64,000 nt of DNA from Chrysoperla carnea (GCF_905475395.1 NC_058338.1:95341435-95405434); one strand, 5' to 3'; positions 37,801 through 52,800 are shown, counted from the first letter of the stretch. A program made the numbers and translations. Notes: generated by a model from the letters alone, not told the origin.

Positions 37801-40800
37801 CCTCGAAAAATACGGTTTCAAGGAAAACGCGTTTTAAGTTTGAGAGACAATTCTGGCAGAGTAACTCGAATAAAAATATTACTCACTTTGGATTAATTGG
37901 AGATCCCAGAATTATACATTGGGTCTTCTTCTACTTCATAAGCAATGTCTTGCAAAGTTATTTCTGCTAACCGAGCTGTTTTGCCTTCTTTTGAAGCAGC
38001 AGAAACTCACATTACAGAGCGATCAATTCGCACTTCGTTAAAGAAAATCCGGCGTATCACCGAAAATAATTCGAATTTGGAACAATTCGTTTAAGGACAT
38101 ATTCTTACAGGTCTAACCTTTATAAATATGCAAAAAAATAGATTTATTCAAATTTCTAGACCAGAATACTGCCTTAAGGTATCGTTTTTCTTCTAAGGTA
38201 TCTCCAGACAACGTCAAGTTAGCAAGACATTCTTAATATTCAAAATTCATTTGGGCATGAACAGGAACAAGGCAATTTCTAGTAATAATTTCGCCATTTT
38301 CCGTCATTTCAATTTCGACATATTACTCTTCTTGGTATAATGCACTGCTTTGTTCCCGTACATTTGCGAGTTTACGGACCTTAATACAATCAGAATTTAC
38401 TCTAAGCCAATCAAAATTTATATATAGCATCATGCTTGGACTAAATTAAATGCTTGCTAGTAGCCGGGGGGAATAAATTCTTACCTGTGATCGCCTCAAG
38501 ATTCTAGAGACATTTTTTATAAATCCTTTAGCAAAAATTAAGTATCATAACTCACCAAATTTGGTGAATAATTGGAAAAAGACTAATGGTTTAATATACA
38601 AAAAAAAAAACAGCTTATAAACAAGGATAGAAAAATGTAAGACATATTACCTGGTCCTTTGTTTCCGTCATTGGGCAATTGATTTGCTTGAACTTCATCA
38701 ATTTGGTTGTTACGTTTTCCCCATCCAGCCTAAAAATAAAATCCAGATATATTATTTTGGTACTGGTTGTAGCGTTGACAAATTTACTATCAGCTATTTA
38801 CAAGGGCGTCGCCAGCCGATAGCAGAGAAGGGCCGTAAATTAAAATATAGGAGAAAACGCGAAAGTTTTTATAATTTAACAAGTGAAAACAAACAATTGA
38901 CTGAATTAATTTTTGAAATACCATGCATAGTCAGTGTTGATTTCTTTATCACATTACACATACATACATGTGACACATACATAACTGATATTCAAGTATG
39001 GTACTTACTATAAAATTTCCGCCTAATTGGCGCCCTCACGGGTAAACAGTGATGTTTACGAAAAAATGTTTCAAGCAAAAGTTGTTTATTTTTTGATAAG
39101 GAACATTTTTTACATTTAAACTTTTGTTCTATCTCTAACGGTTTACAAGATGGGTCCTACAGACCCAAGACCCAATTGACCTATGATGCTCATTTACGAA
39201 CCTGACCTCACTTTTTACGTCCTGAGTACGCTGTAAAAATTTCAGCTCGAGATCGACGGACGGACGGACGGACAACCGGAAATGGACTAATTAGGTTATT
39301 CTATGAACACCTATAGCAAAATTTTGTGCGTGGCATCAATATTTTTAAGCTTTACAAACTTGGGACTAAACTTAATATATCTTGCATATTACATATATGC
39401 ATGGTATAAAAATAAAACCTAATTTACCATTAATTTACCTGAAAACATTCATGGAACTAGAGCTAAATTTTGGGGGATCACAAGGGTTTGTGATGGTGAA
39501 AACCGTGGACTTTTTGTGTGTTTTGTGTGTTTTGTGAGCTAAAAATTTCTTTTTCTACTATTCCTTTCTTCCCCCAACCATCGTATTTTAATAAAAGGCG
39601 CCCTTTTCCTAAAAACTTGTTGTCAAAAATGATTTTATTTAGTTTTTGTACGCTATATATCAAATTTATCAGAATATATTAAGTTTAATCCCAAGTTTAT
39701 AACGCTTAGATATGGATGCTATAAACAAAATTTTGATTTAGTTATTCATAAAATTAAATTAATTAGTCCATTTCCGTTTGTTTGTCCGTTAACACGATAA
39801 CTCGAAAGCGAAAAGAGATATCGAGCTGTTTTTTTTTGTATCGTGTTTCGGACCCAAAAAGTGAATTTGAGTTCGTAAATTTTCAACATAGGTCCATTGG
39901 GTCTTGTAAACCGCAAGACGCAGAATAAAAGTTTAAATGTAAAATTGTTTAATATAAAAAAGTAAACAACTTTTGGTTGAAACTTTTTTTTGCAAATAAC
40001 TTTGTTTTCCCGTGAGAGTCTAAATTAGGGCAAAATATTTGTTATCTCTTTCTCAAAAACTATAAAAGACGATTAGTTGAAAATTGTAAGGTAGCTTGAT
40101 TGATTCTAATTTCATACTAAACTCATCCAATAACGGAAGTTTTGAATTCAGTAGAATTTTACTCTTTTAAAGCAAGTGCTTTGAATCATTTTTGTGAATC
40201 TCTGCCCCTACCTGCTCCCCTTGGCGACGTCCATGACTATTTAGGTGAGTAATACAACTACAATTTAGAAAACTATATTTCTTCTCTTTCAAAAATATCG
40301 CGTTTCTAAGATATGTCGTTAGAAATAAGAGAAAAAAACCTTAATTAACAATAGGGTACTTTCGGTATTGAAAAATAAATTATGAAATTTAATGAAAATT
40401 AAAATTGATGTAGAAATATACTTAAACTAGAGTGATACCCACTCGCTTCGCTGGGTTTAAAAGTAAAGATTGATAAAGATTGCTCTCGCTTATTCCGTTT
40501 CTATAAACCTCGAAATAATGGTAAGGATTGTTTAACACAGGTAAAATGTATGTATGATTTTCTATTAATCTAATAGTCGTAAATATTCATTGAGTATATC
40601 AGAAAAGATGGCCGTGAAATATTTTATATTGACTATTTTTACAGAAATCTGTAATTTACGGTAATGTTAAATGACTACTTTTACAGAAATCTGTAATTTA
40701 TGGTAATATCAAATTAAATTAATTTTTAAATTTTATTTTTTATTTTTTATTAATAAATTTTTATAAATTATATCTACTATATTATGTGTTATTCTAAAGT

Positions 40801-43800
40801 ATGAGCTATATTGCTGTACAGTTTCATTAAAAATCATTCGCTAGTTTTAGCGTGAAAGCGTAACAAACAAACAAGCAAACATGCTTACTCTCGCATTTAA
40901 AATATATAGAGATATTCTGATTTTGATTCATAAAAGCATATTATTGTATTATTATATTGAGCTAAAACACGATCCGCTATGCGAGCACGTGAGCTAAAAC
41001 GCGATCCGCCATGATGTGATGTCATATAGGCAAAAATAATACGCACTAATTACTAATTTGTTGATGGCTTTCATCATGAAGGTTATAAAGAAGGATTAGC
41101 GCGTCTGTCCCTGAAAATTCGTAGAATTTATAGTTCATTTTTCAGCCACCAGCCGCGCTGTCATCATTAAGTAGTATCTGCGAAGTTAGCTGTTTATGAG
41201 TACAAGTAGATGAAGTTAGTTGCATAATGTACAAATTGATATATCATTTCAAATTAGCGCACAACAGCCCGCTTTTATTGATACAACTTAGCGATCGCAG
41301 CGCCTCACTTATTTTATCCATATTTCGGGGACAATATTTTCTATAGCGATCGTTCTCCTTCTTTATAACCTTCATGGCTTTCATGGTAATTGTAGGTTAT
41401 GTTACCATCAACTTTATTTATACATACGATAATTACATACGCTACTGGTTTTTTACCAATATTACGTCACCAAAATGGCTAACAGTGTTTTTGCGAGAAT
41501 AAAAAAGTGTTTATTTTGCCGAAATATATTTTTTTGTGGCTTTTTATAAGGAAAATCAACATATTGAAGTACATTTTAAAACATTGTAGCATACACTATT
41601 GGTGTAAACAACGGAACCCTTTGATGCGTGCATGCATCTGACTAATTTTTCTCTATGTATGCATGGAAAAATACAATTTTCCATGCATACATATACAAGA
41701 TGTTCTATAATTTACTGCAGAAGTCTTCATTTCCAAAATAATTTTATAAAAACGAATGAAAAAGTTCTTTAGAAAATTTCGATCTGAGGTTTAATTTCCG
41801 AGACAATTAACCAAATTAACTAATAAATTTATCCAATAACAGATCACTTAGAAATATAAGGATGTCTTTATCGTTGCATATAATTATCAAATTATCTATC
41901 TCACTTTTTTAAAATTTCTATTAAACCTAGTCCAGTAATCTATGTCTATTATTAGTTATTACATACCTGGTATAATTACTGGGTAGAGTTTAATAAAAAT
42001 TTTAAACAGTAGATACATAATTTGATAATTAAATGCAACGATAAAGATAGCAATTATTACTGTTTTACTGTTGTTGTCTTTATCGTTGCATTTAATTAAC
42101 AAATCAATCAATCTCACTTTTTAAAATTTTTATTAAACTCGACCCAGTTACGATAAAGACATGCTTCTATTTCTAAGCTCTACCATTGGATTTAATATAT
42201 TTGGCTAGTTATCTCGGAAATTAGAACTCGGATCGAAATTTGATAAAGAGCTTTTTTGTTCGTCTTTATAAGCTTATTTCGGAAGTCAAAAGTTTTACCA
42301 TCATTTATAGAACACTTTGTATATCGGTCATAAATCTATTTTCTATTATATCATAAATAAACATACAAAAAAAAATTATTGTTTTGCTAATAATAAAAAA
42401 ATAATAATTATGAAGTGAAAAATAATATGTGACAAACATCATAATATATTGTTGTGTATGTTTTACAACAATCATAAAAATATTATTAAAAAAACAAGTG
42501 AAAACAAACAATTGACTGAGTTAATTGTTTAAATACCATGTATAAAAAGTGTTGATTACGCATTCGTTTTTTTTTTTACATATAAGCTTACACAGAAAGT
42601 AATAAGAGTATCTTTTCCTCACTTCCTCAGTGGATATAGTAATAAACAAACAAACACATACATAATATATGTAACATATAAATTTAAAATAAATACAAGA
42701 GGTACCTGTATATATACTATATAATGTTTTGAAGCTAATTTGCGCACTCACGGGTAAACAATGATGCTTACGAAAAAATATTTCAACCAAAAATTGTTTA
42801 TTTATTTAATAAGAAACATTTTTTACATTTAAACTTTTGTTCTATCTCTAACGGTTTACAAAATAGGTAATACGGACTAAAGACACAATTGACCTATGTT
42901 GCTTATTTACGAACTCGACCTCAATTATAACACTGTGAACACACTTTAAAAATTTCTTTCTACCGCGGTTTACGAGTGGGGCCCCACGGACCCAAGACCT
43001 TGATCTATGTTGCTGATTTACGAACTCGTACTCATTTTTTACGTCCTGAGCACGCTATAAAAATTTTAGCTTGATATCTCTTTTCGTTTTTTAATCCCCG
43101 AACCAAACTAGGGGTGTTATAACTTTGGCCGGTATGTGTGTTGGATTTTTTTTGTTTCGTTTGAAAGGTAATTGAATGGGGAGTGTTCATAGCTATGTTT
43201 CAAAAGCGAGTTTAGAATTCCGTACCCGGAACAACTAAAAAATAGGCGATGATCCTCAAAATCGGTTCAGTTTGGAGAAGACTCTAAGGAAAAAGGTAAT
43301 TTAATGGAGAGTGTTCTTAGATACGTTTCACGTGCAAGAGTAGAGTTCAGTATCCGAAAAATTTTTAAATTTTGTAAATTTCACTTGTGAGTTATCGTGT
43401 TGACAGACAGACCGGTCAGCGGACAACCGGAAATGGACTAATTAGGTGATTTTATGAGACCTATACCAAAATTTTGTTGATAGTATCAATATTTTTAAGC
43501 GTTACAAACTTGGGACTAAACTTAGTATACCTTGATATATTTCATATATACATGGTATAAAATTATTTATCCAGGCGGGAGTTATACCAAACTAAATTGA
43601 TGTGAAAAACTAATTCGTATAATATTAAAAACATCGTAAAATATTTTGAGATTAGAAGATATAAAGCAGGGCCTACAATCTATCTACAATGACAATATGT
43701 TATGTCGACATTCTTTTGACGAATGTTTTGTGTATTCCACACAGGGGAAGGCGAACAATAACTCCTAAAAATTAATCCTATGAGAATAAAAAATTCTCTA

Positions 43801-46800
43801 AATAATAAATTAATGTCGCAGTGTAGAGAAATGTTTTTCTATTTTTATTAATTTAGACGAATGTTTTTAACTCGATATAAATCAAAATTATTTAATTTAA
43901 ATGATTTCCGTAAAATCTTTATCAATTTCCAAAATAAAATAGTGATCAATTCTTCGATCATACGGAAGAAATAGTTAAGAATTAATATTACTGAACAATT
44001 TTTAAACTCTTTTTGTGAAAGAAATATATCGTAGGTACACTTTTTAAAGTACTGTAAAATACCTTGAAAATAAAAAAAGTTACAAGTCATTTGCATGAAA
44101 ATTAATGGAGTTATAATGAAAAGAAAGTTTCTCGTACCTTTTTATTCAGCACAAAAACTAATGAATTTACCACGGGAATTAAAATTAATGCTTGTCGCTT
44201 TCCAATTTACGTTATTTAGTACTGACAACGTGCACAAAAAGTTTTGGATATATATTTTTTGAAATATTGGAATTAAAATGCAAAACAAATTTTTTGAAAA
44301 AAACAAAAATTTTTCTTTATCGTTAAATTACTCGAAAAATAATAACGTTACAAAAAAAGTTAAGAGGGCAAAAATTTTGCTGTTTTTCCGCAGAATATTT
44401 TCTTTTCTTTTTCGAGTTATTTAAAGATAAAAATATGTTTTTTTTTTTCGAAAATTTTTTTTGCATTTAAATTGATAAATAAAGTAAATTTTCAAGCGGC
44501 AAGCAATAATTTTAGTTCCCGTAGTAAATTCAGTTTTTGTGCTGAATAAAAAGAAAGGAACGAGCAATTTTCTTTTCATTATAACTGTGTTAATTTTCGC
44601 GCAAATGCCTTGAAACTTTTTTCTTTTTCCAGGCTTTTGTAGTACTTAAAAAGTGTGCGATGTACGTTTTTCAAAAAACGACGAAATTTTTCAGTTATTT
44701 AAGATTAAATACTCCGAATTTCAATCGCCAATAACCCGGAAAGTATCGAGTCATTTAAGTATTTTCGAAATATACTTAAATGACACTTTTTGCATACAGT
44801 TTATCACTATATCGATTTCTGTTGCCATTTTCAACATTTGTCCATGCCATGTCCAGGGGTGTTTACCATCGCCTAGGCGTAATATTGGTATTATCAACAG
44901 TCATTACTTCAAAATATTTCGAAGCACTAATTCATTCTTTCCATAGCGTAGCAACTCGTACCATAATACCTTGGTCTCCTTTTCTGCGTTTTTGATATTT
45001 ATGTCATTAAAAAAATTTGCTATTTGTTTCAAAAATTCATTACAATTATTGCTTTTTTTATTGCACATTTGGTAATTTTTTTGCAAACAAAATCATTTTA
45101 ATGTGTTATATTGATATTAGTAATTTTTATACCATGTATATATGAAATATACATAGTGTATTAAGTTTAGTCCCAAGTTTGTAACGCTTAAAAATAATGA
45201 TGCTAGGAAAAAAATTTTGTCATAGGTGTCACTAAATCACCTAATTAGTCCATTTCCGGTTGTCCGTCCGTCCGTCCGTCTGTGGACACGATAACTCAAA
45301 AACGAAAAAAGATATCGAGCTGAAATTTTTACAGCGTACTCAGGACGTAAAAAGTGAGGTCAAGTTCGTAAATGAGCATCATAGGTCAATTGGGTCTTGA
45401 GTCCGTAGGACCCATCTTGTAAACCGTTAGAGATAGAAAAATAGTTTAAATGTAAAAAATGTTCCTTACCAAAAATTAAACAACTTTTGTTTGAAAATTT
45501 TTTTCGTAAACATCACTGTTTACCCGTGAGGGCGCCAATTAGGCGGAAATTTTATAATATGTACTATACTTGATTATCAGTTATGTATGTGTCACATGTT
45601 CGTATGTGTAATGTGATAAAGAAATCAACACTGACTATGCATGGTGTTTCAACAATTAACTCAGTCAATTGTTTGTTTTCACTTGTTCTTTTATTTGATT
45701 ATGTCAAAAAATCCTCTAGCACACTTGTCACTGTATCAATGCTTTTGCCGTCATCAGTTTTTACCCTCTTTTTATCATGTCGTTAGCGGTTATTATTTTC
45801 ATTTTAATAAATAAATACGTACAAACGAAATGCACTGACGAAAGTACACAGATAAATTTGACAGATATTTACCCAGCTGAACAGACAGTTAATGCCATAA
45901 AATATTATACATAGAGAACGCCATTGCCCAAAATTTGCGATATGATGAATGAGAGAAGAAGAATGTCAGTTAGTTTCTATGTGTCCTTGTCTAATCTATA
46001 TGTCATTGGCTAGATATTGTTTACATTACACAAAATATCTATAAATCATATGATTATCACATATGACTATGACAAGGACACATAGGAACTAACTGGCAAT
46101 CTTCACTCTCATTCTTCATATCGCATCCACTTTTAGGCCAGCATAGCCCTCGCGTTATCTATATATAATATATAATATCTATAGTTAATGCCGATATGAC
46201 ATCACATCAGGGCTCGCTTCTGTTTTAGGTCATATGATATACAGTTTAAAAATTACGTTTTTTAATTTTAATAAAATTAAACAATTATATGCTTTTATGA
46301 CTCAAACTCAGAATATTTAAGTATATTTCTACATAAATTTTAATTTTTTTCTAATTTCATAATTTATTTTTCACTACAGTAAGTACCCTATTGGGAGCAA
46401 CTAACTGCTTTACTGACACTCAAACATTAAATTAAGATAGGTTTCAGTAGATGGCGTTGTTCCACGATTAGTATGTAGGGAGTTTTTTGGACAAAATGTC
46501 GATCTAGCTGGGTTTCATTTTGAGAAAACGTCGTTCTCTCTCGGAAACGTCTCCAACGATTTTCATGACATTTAGTATGCAGGAGATTTCGGGGCGAAAA
46601 ATGAAACCTAGGCTAGGTTTTATTTAAAATAAATAACGAGCAAAGCTCGGTCATCCAGGTACTAACTATTAAATAAAGAAACAAATATATTTACTTGTAA
46701 ATTTTTCCATGCACGCTTCTCCAAATCAGCCCGACCACCCGGTACAACAACGATAAAATACGGTAATGGAGCACCCGGTTGTCCAACAGCACCATTCTGC

Positions 46801-49800
46801 TGTAACGATGATAATATTGATAATATTTTAGTTGAATCAGCAGGTCCAACACCAACAGCACGTTTACCCCAACCACCACTATGTAATTGATCCCAACCTC
46901 TTTTACCCCAACCCCCTTGTAATTTGTCCCATGCCCGTTTTGTATAATAATGGTCTTCAATCTGATCTGGTGTACCATCTTCATTCATTTCATCCATGTC
47001 ATCTTCCTGTAAAAAACAATTATTACAATTATTATAGTAATTAATAATTAATATTCTTTTTTTTAAATTATCTTTTTTTTAAATCGTATATAGGGTGTAT
47101 CGTAATGAACGAACGTAACCAGGCAATAGTCATTATTTACATCTATACATTTTTCATGCTAAATGTAGGGGAAAGTATTATAAAATGATCCCTCGTTTTT
47201 TTATGTGAACTATTGATGGGACGAATGTTGAATTTTGTATATTCGCGAATGCGAATGCGAATGTTAACTTTCAAATGAAGCGCTCACAAATTCTAATGTA
47301 TTAACTTAATTAATTATTATAAATTATTTCTCCTGCATGCTTTTTTCTGTCCATATCTAATCTTCCGAAAAATATACTCACGGACTAAAATTGTACCGCT
47401 TAGGAAAAAACAGGTTAGACAAATAAATAATAAATAATTTTAACGAAAAAATATTTTAAATGAGTTGAATAATAAGTGTATCAGGCAAACATGATTCGAA
47501 TGTAACAGTTTTAACAACTGTAAAGATATTTAAAATGAAACTATTTTTAAAATATGTTCTCTTAATATTAATTTCATAACTTTTTATTTTTTTCACTTCT
47601 AGTAAGTTTGTTGTTGTTTTTTAGTTACGAGTACAGGATAGCCATGAGTTACGGTAGCCATGGAAGCGGAATTCCACACGGGTCGAGCTAGTATATATAA
47701 TTCTTCACTAACGTAAAAGAGTCCGCCGTATAAGTCTATTCAAAGCAAACCATTTAAAGCAAAACAGTCCATTTAAAGCAAAATTCAGTTTTTTTTATTT
47801 TAAATTGAGGATAGTTTACTATAATTGCATTTGTCCAAAATTCAAATTTAACAGCGATTAAAAAATTTGAGTAAAGTACATATGAGTGAATTTTGGGGTT
47901 ATTTTGCAATTTATGATACAAAAAAAAAAAAACTTTTAACAAAATGAAAACCAACTTCAATAGAAAAACTTTTCCAAAACAAAGTAATATGCACTAAAAA
48001 GTAAAAAAATAACGATAATATAATGTAGTTAAAATTATTGTTAGTTTTGCAGTCGGTGTCAGCCAAAGAAATAACTCTAACAGAACAGTTTGCAACATTA
48101 GCTTGGCTAACACCGACTCCAAAAATAACAATAATTTTAACTACATTATATTATCGTTATTTTTCTTACATTTTAGTGCATATTAATTTGTTTTGGAAAA
48201 GTTCTTCTTTTGAAGTCGGTTTTCTTTTTGTTAAAAGTTTTTTTATTTTTATTTTGTGATTTTTAGTGAATCTGAAATACACTTGTTTGTCACTAAATAA
48301 AGAATCATCGAAATCGGTTTACCCAGTCGAAAGAACTGAGGTAACACACATAAAAAAAATACAACCGAATTGAGAACCTCCTCCTTTTTTGTTTGAAGTC
48401 GGTTAAAAATGATGATGATTTTGTGTCAAATTGTTGCCATACAATCGTCATTTGAAAACAATAACTTTGATCAAATTGACGAAATATCTTTTTACAAATT
48501 CGAAATTTATTGTTTTAAAACAAATAGGGCAATTATTTTTGAAAACTACAATTTTTTATCTAGGTTTTTGTATTTTTTGGGTCAAAGTTAGTTTAGAAAA
48601 TGTTTCAAAAAAATCAGAAACAAAAAACTTTGATTGATATTTTTGAATACATTTTTTGCAGTTTTTAAAACCATTTCGAGTGATTATTTTGAAAACTATG
48701 GTTCTGATCAATTTTTTAACAACATTTTTCTTTTCCTTGGGTCAAAATTAGTCTAAAAAGTGATTTTTGTCAAGATGGGAAACTAAAAACATTTCTCGAA
48801 TTTTTGAATTTTTTTAAGGGGTTTTGAGTTTTTTTACCTCTTTTGTTTCCGGTTTTGATAAAAATAATCTTCTAAACTAATTTTGACCCAAGGAAAACAA
48901 GATTCTAGCTAAAAAATTCATCAGAGGCAAATGGATTCGAAAATGTCGAACAAAGTTCTTTACCAGAATTATAGTTAAAAAAAATTGTTTTCACTGATTG
49001 AAAAACAGTTATTTCGGACTTGATGTATCAGTCCGATTTCGGATTTCAACCAAAAAAGAAAAACAGATGACGTTAGTGCATCAATTTCTTAAAAATATTC
49101 GAAATTTGTCACTCAAATTATATTTGCAGTAAAGCTAATGCAACTACAGAGATTTTTTTGGAAGCGGGATAATGGCGCACCCTTATTTCTACCGTTGAAT
49201 TTCGTAATCTATCACCATATGGGCCTTAAATTATGAAGAATCCTTATCTCATAATATCAAATTTCCATTTTTTTCTGGAAATATTATAAAAATGTTTTTT
49301 TTTACAAATTTCAAAACTTTGTCTCTAGAAAAGGAAACTTTTCCGACTATAAGTGTATTTAAAAATTATCCTTTTTTTTTAACGTTATGTACCCTTTTAT
49401 TGACATCGTGTTGTTATCACTTAGGTCATTCTGTATAAAGATACATAAATTATCCTGTCTGTTGTAGATAATAGCATATGTAACATTTAAAAATTGAATT
49501 CAATTTATTTAAAGCTATCTATTATTCTAGAATTACTAGAAAAATAACAGAAGAGACTAGACGAGAGATAAAATAAAAAAATGTAATCATAAAATAAATG
49601 TAATAATTATATATGAAATCGATTTTAAAATACATTATTTTAAATAAAAAAGCAAACGAAAACAAACAATTGACTGAGTTAATTGTTGAAATACCACCGT
49701 ATAGGAAGTGTTGTCAAATGTCAAACAAAGCCCATAGCGGCCTTAGTCTAGAAAGTATTTTCTAGAATTTTTTATCGTTTTTTGAGAATTTTCCACAAGA

Positions 49801-52800
49801 CCACTAGTTTTGTAGAAAATGGACACTAAAGTTCAGTCCTAATTTGCGCCCTCATGCATAAACTGTGATGTTTACGAAAAAATGTTTCAAACAAAAGTTG
49901 TTAATTTTTGTAAAAGAAATATTTATTTTTTCTATTTGTAACAGTTTACGACAGAGGTCCCACGGACCCAAGACCTTGATCTATGTTGCTGATTTACCAA
50001 CTCGAACTTATTCTTTACATTTTGAGCATCTTTAAAAAATTTCAGCTTAATATCTGTTTTCTTTTTTAATCCCCGAAACCAAAAAGGGGTGTTATAAGTT
50101 TGATCGCCATATGTGTCTGTCTGTCTGTGGCATCGCAGCGCCTAAACGTATGAACCGATTTTGTTTCGCCTGAAAGGTAAGTGAATGGGGAGTACTCTTA
50201 GGGTTCCGTACCCGGAACAACTAAAAACTAGGCGATGATCCTCAAAATCGGTTCAGTTTGAAGGCTCTAAGGAAGAGATCATTTAATAAAGAGTGTTCTT
50301 AGATAAGTTTCAAGTGCGAGCTTAGAGTTCCGCACCTGAAAAATTTCTTGGGGGTTTTTTAAATTTTGTAAATTTCACTTGTGAGTTATCATGTTGGCAG
50401 ACAGACAGAAAGACAGTCTATCGGAAATGGACTCTTGAATGGAAGTGATTCTATGAACATCTATAACAAGGTTTTGTTCGTATCATCAATATTTCTAAGC
50501 GTTACAAACTTGGGACTAAACTTAGTATACCTTAATATATATTACATATATACCGGGTATGATAAAAAAAATTGAAATTTATTACTTATTTGTCACTATT
50601 TAATTACAATTAATTTTTTATGTAGAGAAAGCTTTAAAAAAAATAGAGCTTTTAAAAAAAGATAGCTTTAAAATACTACTATCATAGTAATAAATCTGTG
50701 AAGTTGATTAATTCGTTTTATATACGCTTTTTTAAATCGATAAATTGATTTTAAAAGACAGTTATTGCTGTTATTGACTGCCACTTGTTTACAAGATTAC
50801 GAGAGTTGGAAAAACTGTAAAAGTTCTATTACCCTATAATCCAATTAATCTACTACATAGACCAAATGTTAAAATTGATAAAATTGCTATCAGAAAACAA
50901 AAAATGTGTTGTATCCTTGTGTGCGTAGTCATGGTAGGGACAATAAAATCGATACCAGCGCTTTAAGTGAAAAATTTTGGCATAAAAGGGGGCTGTTATG
51001 ACTAACTTGCAATTCTTTACATGTTATAGTAAATGTCAAATTAAAATTATTGAAAAACACGAATTAATTAAACTGAATGCATTAAAAATTATGAAAATAA
51101 TAAATCAAATTGCACAAATATTATTTTTCAAATGTAAATTATCATAATTATTTATTTAAATTTGTGAGACAATAATATTAAATTTTCAATTTAAGTCATA
51201 AATGCAATCCATACAATTATATATGTATCCATACAATTCTATAATTAAAGTAGTGTATTGTTACCATGGAAACGCCTCCAATAAAACTCACACGCGGTGC
51301 GAATAGAAAAAACAAGCAAAGAAGCATAGTGTTTGCGGCTAATCAATGGCTTGCGATTAAAAAAAATTTGGAAAACGGTTGACCCTGCAGGTCATCCCTA
51401 TAACTTCCGCTAAGTATTGAATCATAACGTGTAAAAAATTTTATCTATTCTGATGTTATATCCACTCGCATTTTATTGTAATTAGATGTGATCTTAGACT
51501 ACAATCTAAATTTTTTTAAATTTTCAAATCGCGATAACTTTAGAATGAATAAACCGATTTTCACGCGGTTGGTGACATTCGAAGCAGTTTTTGAAGCTTC
51601 TTGAAGAATCTTTAAGTTTCAATTGGCAGAACAAAAAATTTTGAGGTTATTCCGAAAAAACGCTTTTTTGGGTTTTCTTTCGTCAACGATAACTCACGAA
51701 CGAATCAACCGATTTTGACCGGACTGGTGGTGATCGACGTGGATTTTTGATGTTGAGAGCTAATTAGTTTTTGGAATTGATCGATACAGCCGTTTAAAAG
51801 TTATTAAAAAAAAAAACAATTAAAAAATTTTTTTTTGCAGTTTTGTAATCTATCGGTTCGAATCGGTCCAAATAGGCCTCAAAATTTAAGTTTGGTCAAG
51901 CCCTTTCGAATATCACCAACTGCGATCAAATCGGACAAGCCGTTCAAAAGTTATGAGAGGTTTACACACACACACACACACACACACGCACACTCATACA
52001 TACATACAGCCATACAGACATCCTCGCGAAAGTAGTCAGGGAAGCTTCCTGACACCTTAAAACGTCGAGATCTGATGAAAACTCGATTTTGGCAAAACGG
52101 GGTGAAAACAATAACTTCACTTTAAATGGAAAAGTTCTAGATCTGAAAAAAACCTATCGATTGACGTCTAGTAAGTACGCTTTAGACGCGTGGGTGCCGA
52201 CAAAACTTGAAAGAATGAGCGAAAATAGTCGTTTTTAAATTAGTTTATAACTTTTTTCTTTTTTCGAAAAAAACTGCGTGAAAACTTTGCTCTTGGTCGA
52301 AGGATTATGGTAGAGCGGTTTTTTCGATGTCTAAGCTTCTTCTAACATGATCTTTTAATAGCAAGTGAAATTTTATAATTTTTGATATTGGAATCGAGCT
52401 ACGAAAACGGGATTTTTTTTGGATGGTTTTTCGCTGTAAGAAGTGAAACTCGTAGAGCTCTGAACCTTGTACACGTTACCATTAAATACTTACTTTACAT
52501 TAAAAAGACATATGCAATTGTTATCTTTCGTGAAACGACGGCTATAATCCCGTTAAAATCAAGTGTTTCTGCGTCTCTGATAGTAATTTTGTCTGGAGTT
52601 CAACTGCTATTTTGATTTTTAAGGGATTTAAATTTGTAAATCAAATTTGTAAAATTTCATAAATTTAACAGTATTTCAACATTAACATGTATTTAGCCAA
52701 CTAATGCAATGGTAAATCGAAAATTAGGGGACGGCAGTTGCTCTGATTGTCCTTATCAAGGTACGTCCGTATTTTCGTATTTGCAATACTATAAGGTACC

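Noticed and set aside
38684-39013. Plus-strand 109-codon frame
   Set aside because: Overlaps MIP exon 3 antisense and then a GTCY-core repeat; no independent support.
46832-47044. Plus-strand frame antisense to MIP exon 2
   Set aside because: Shadow of the minus-strand peptide codons.
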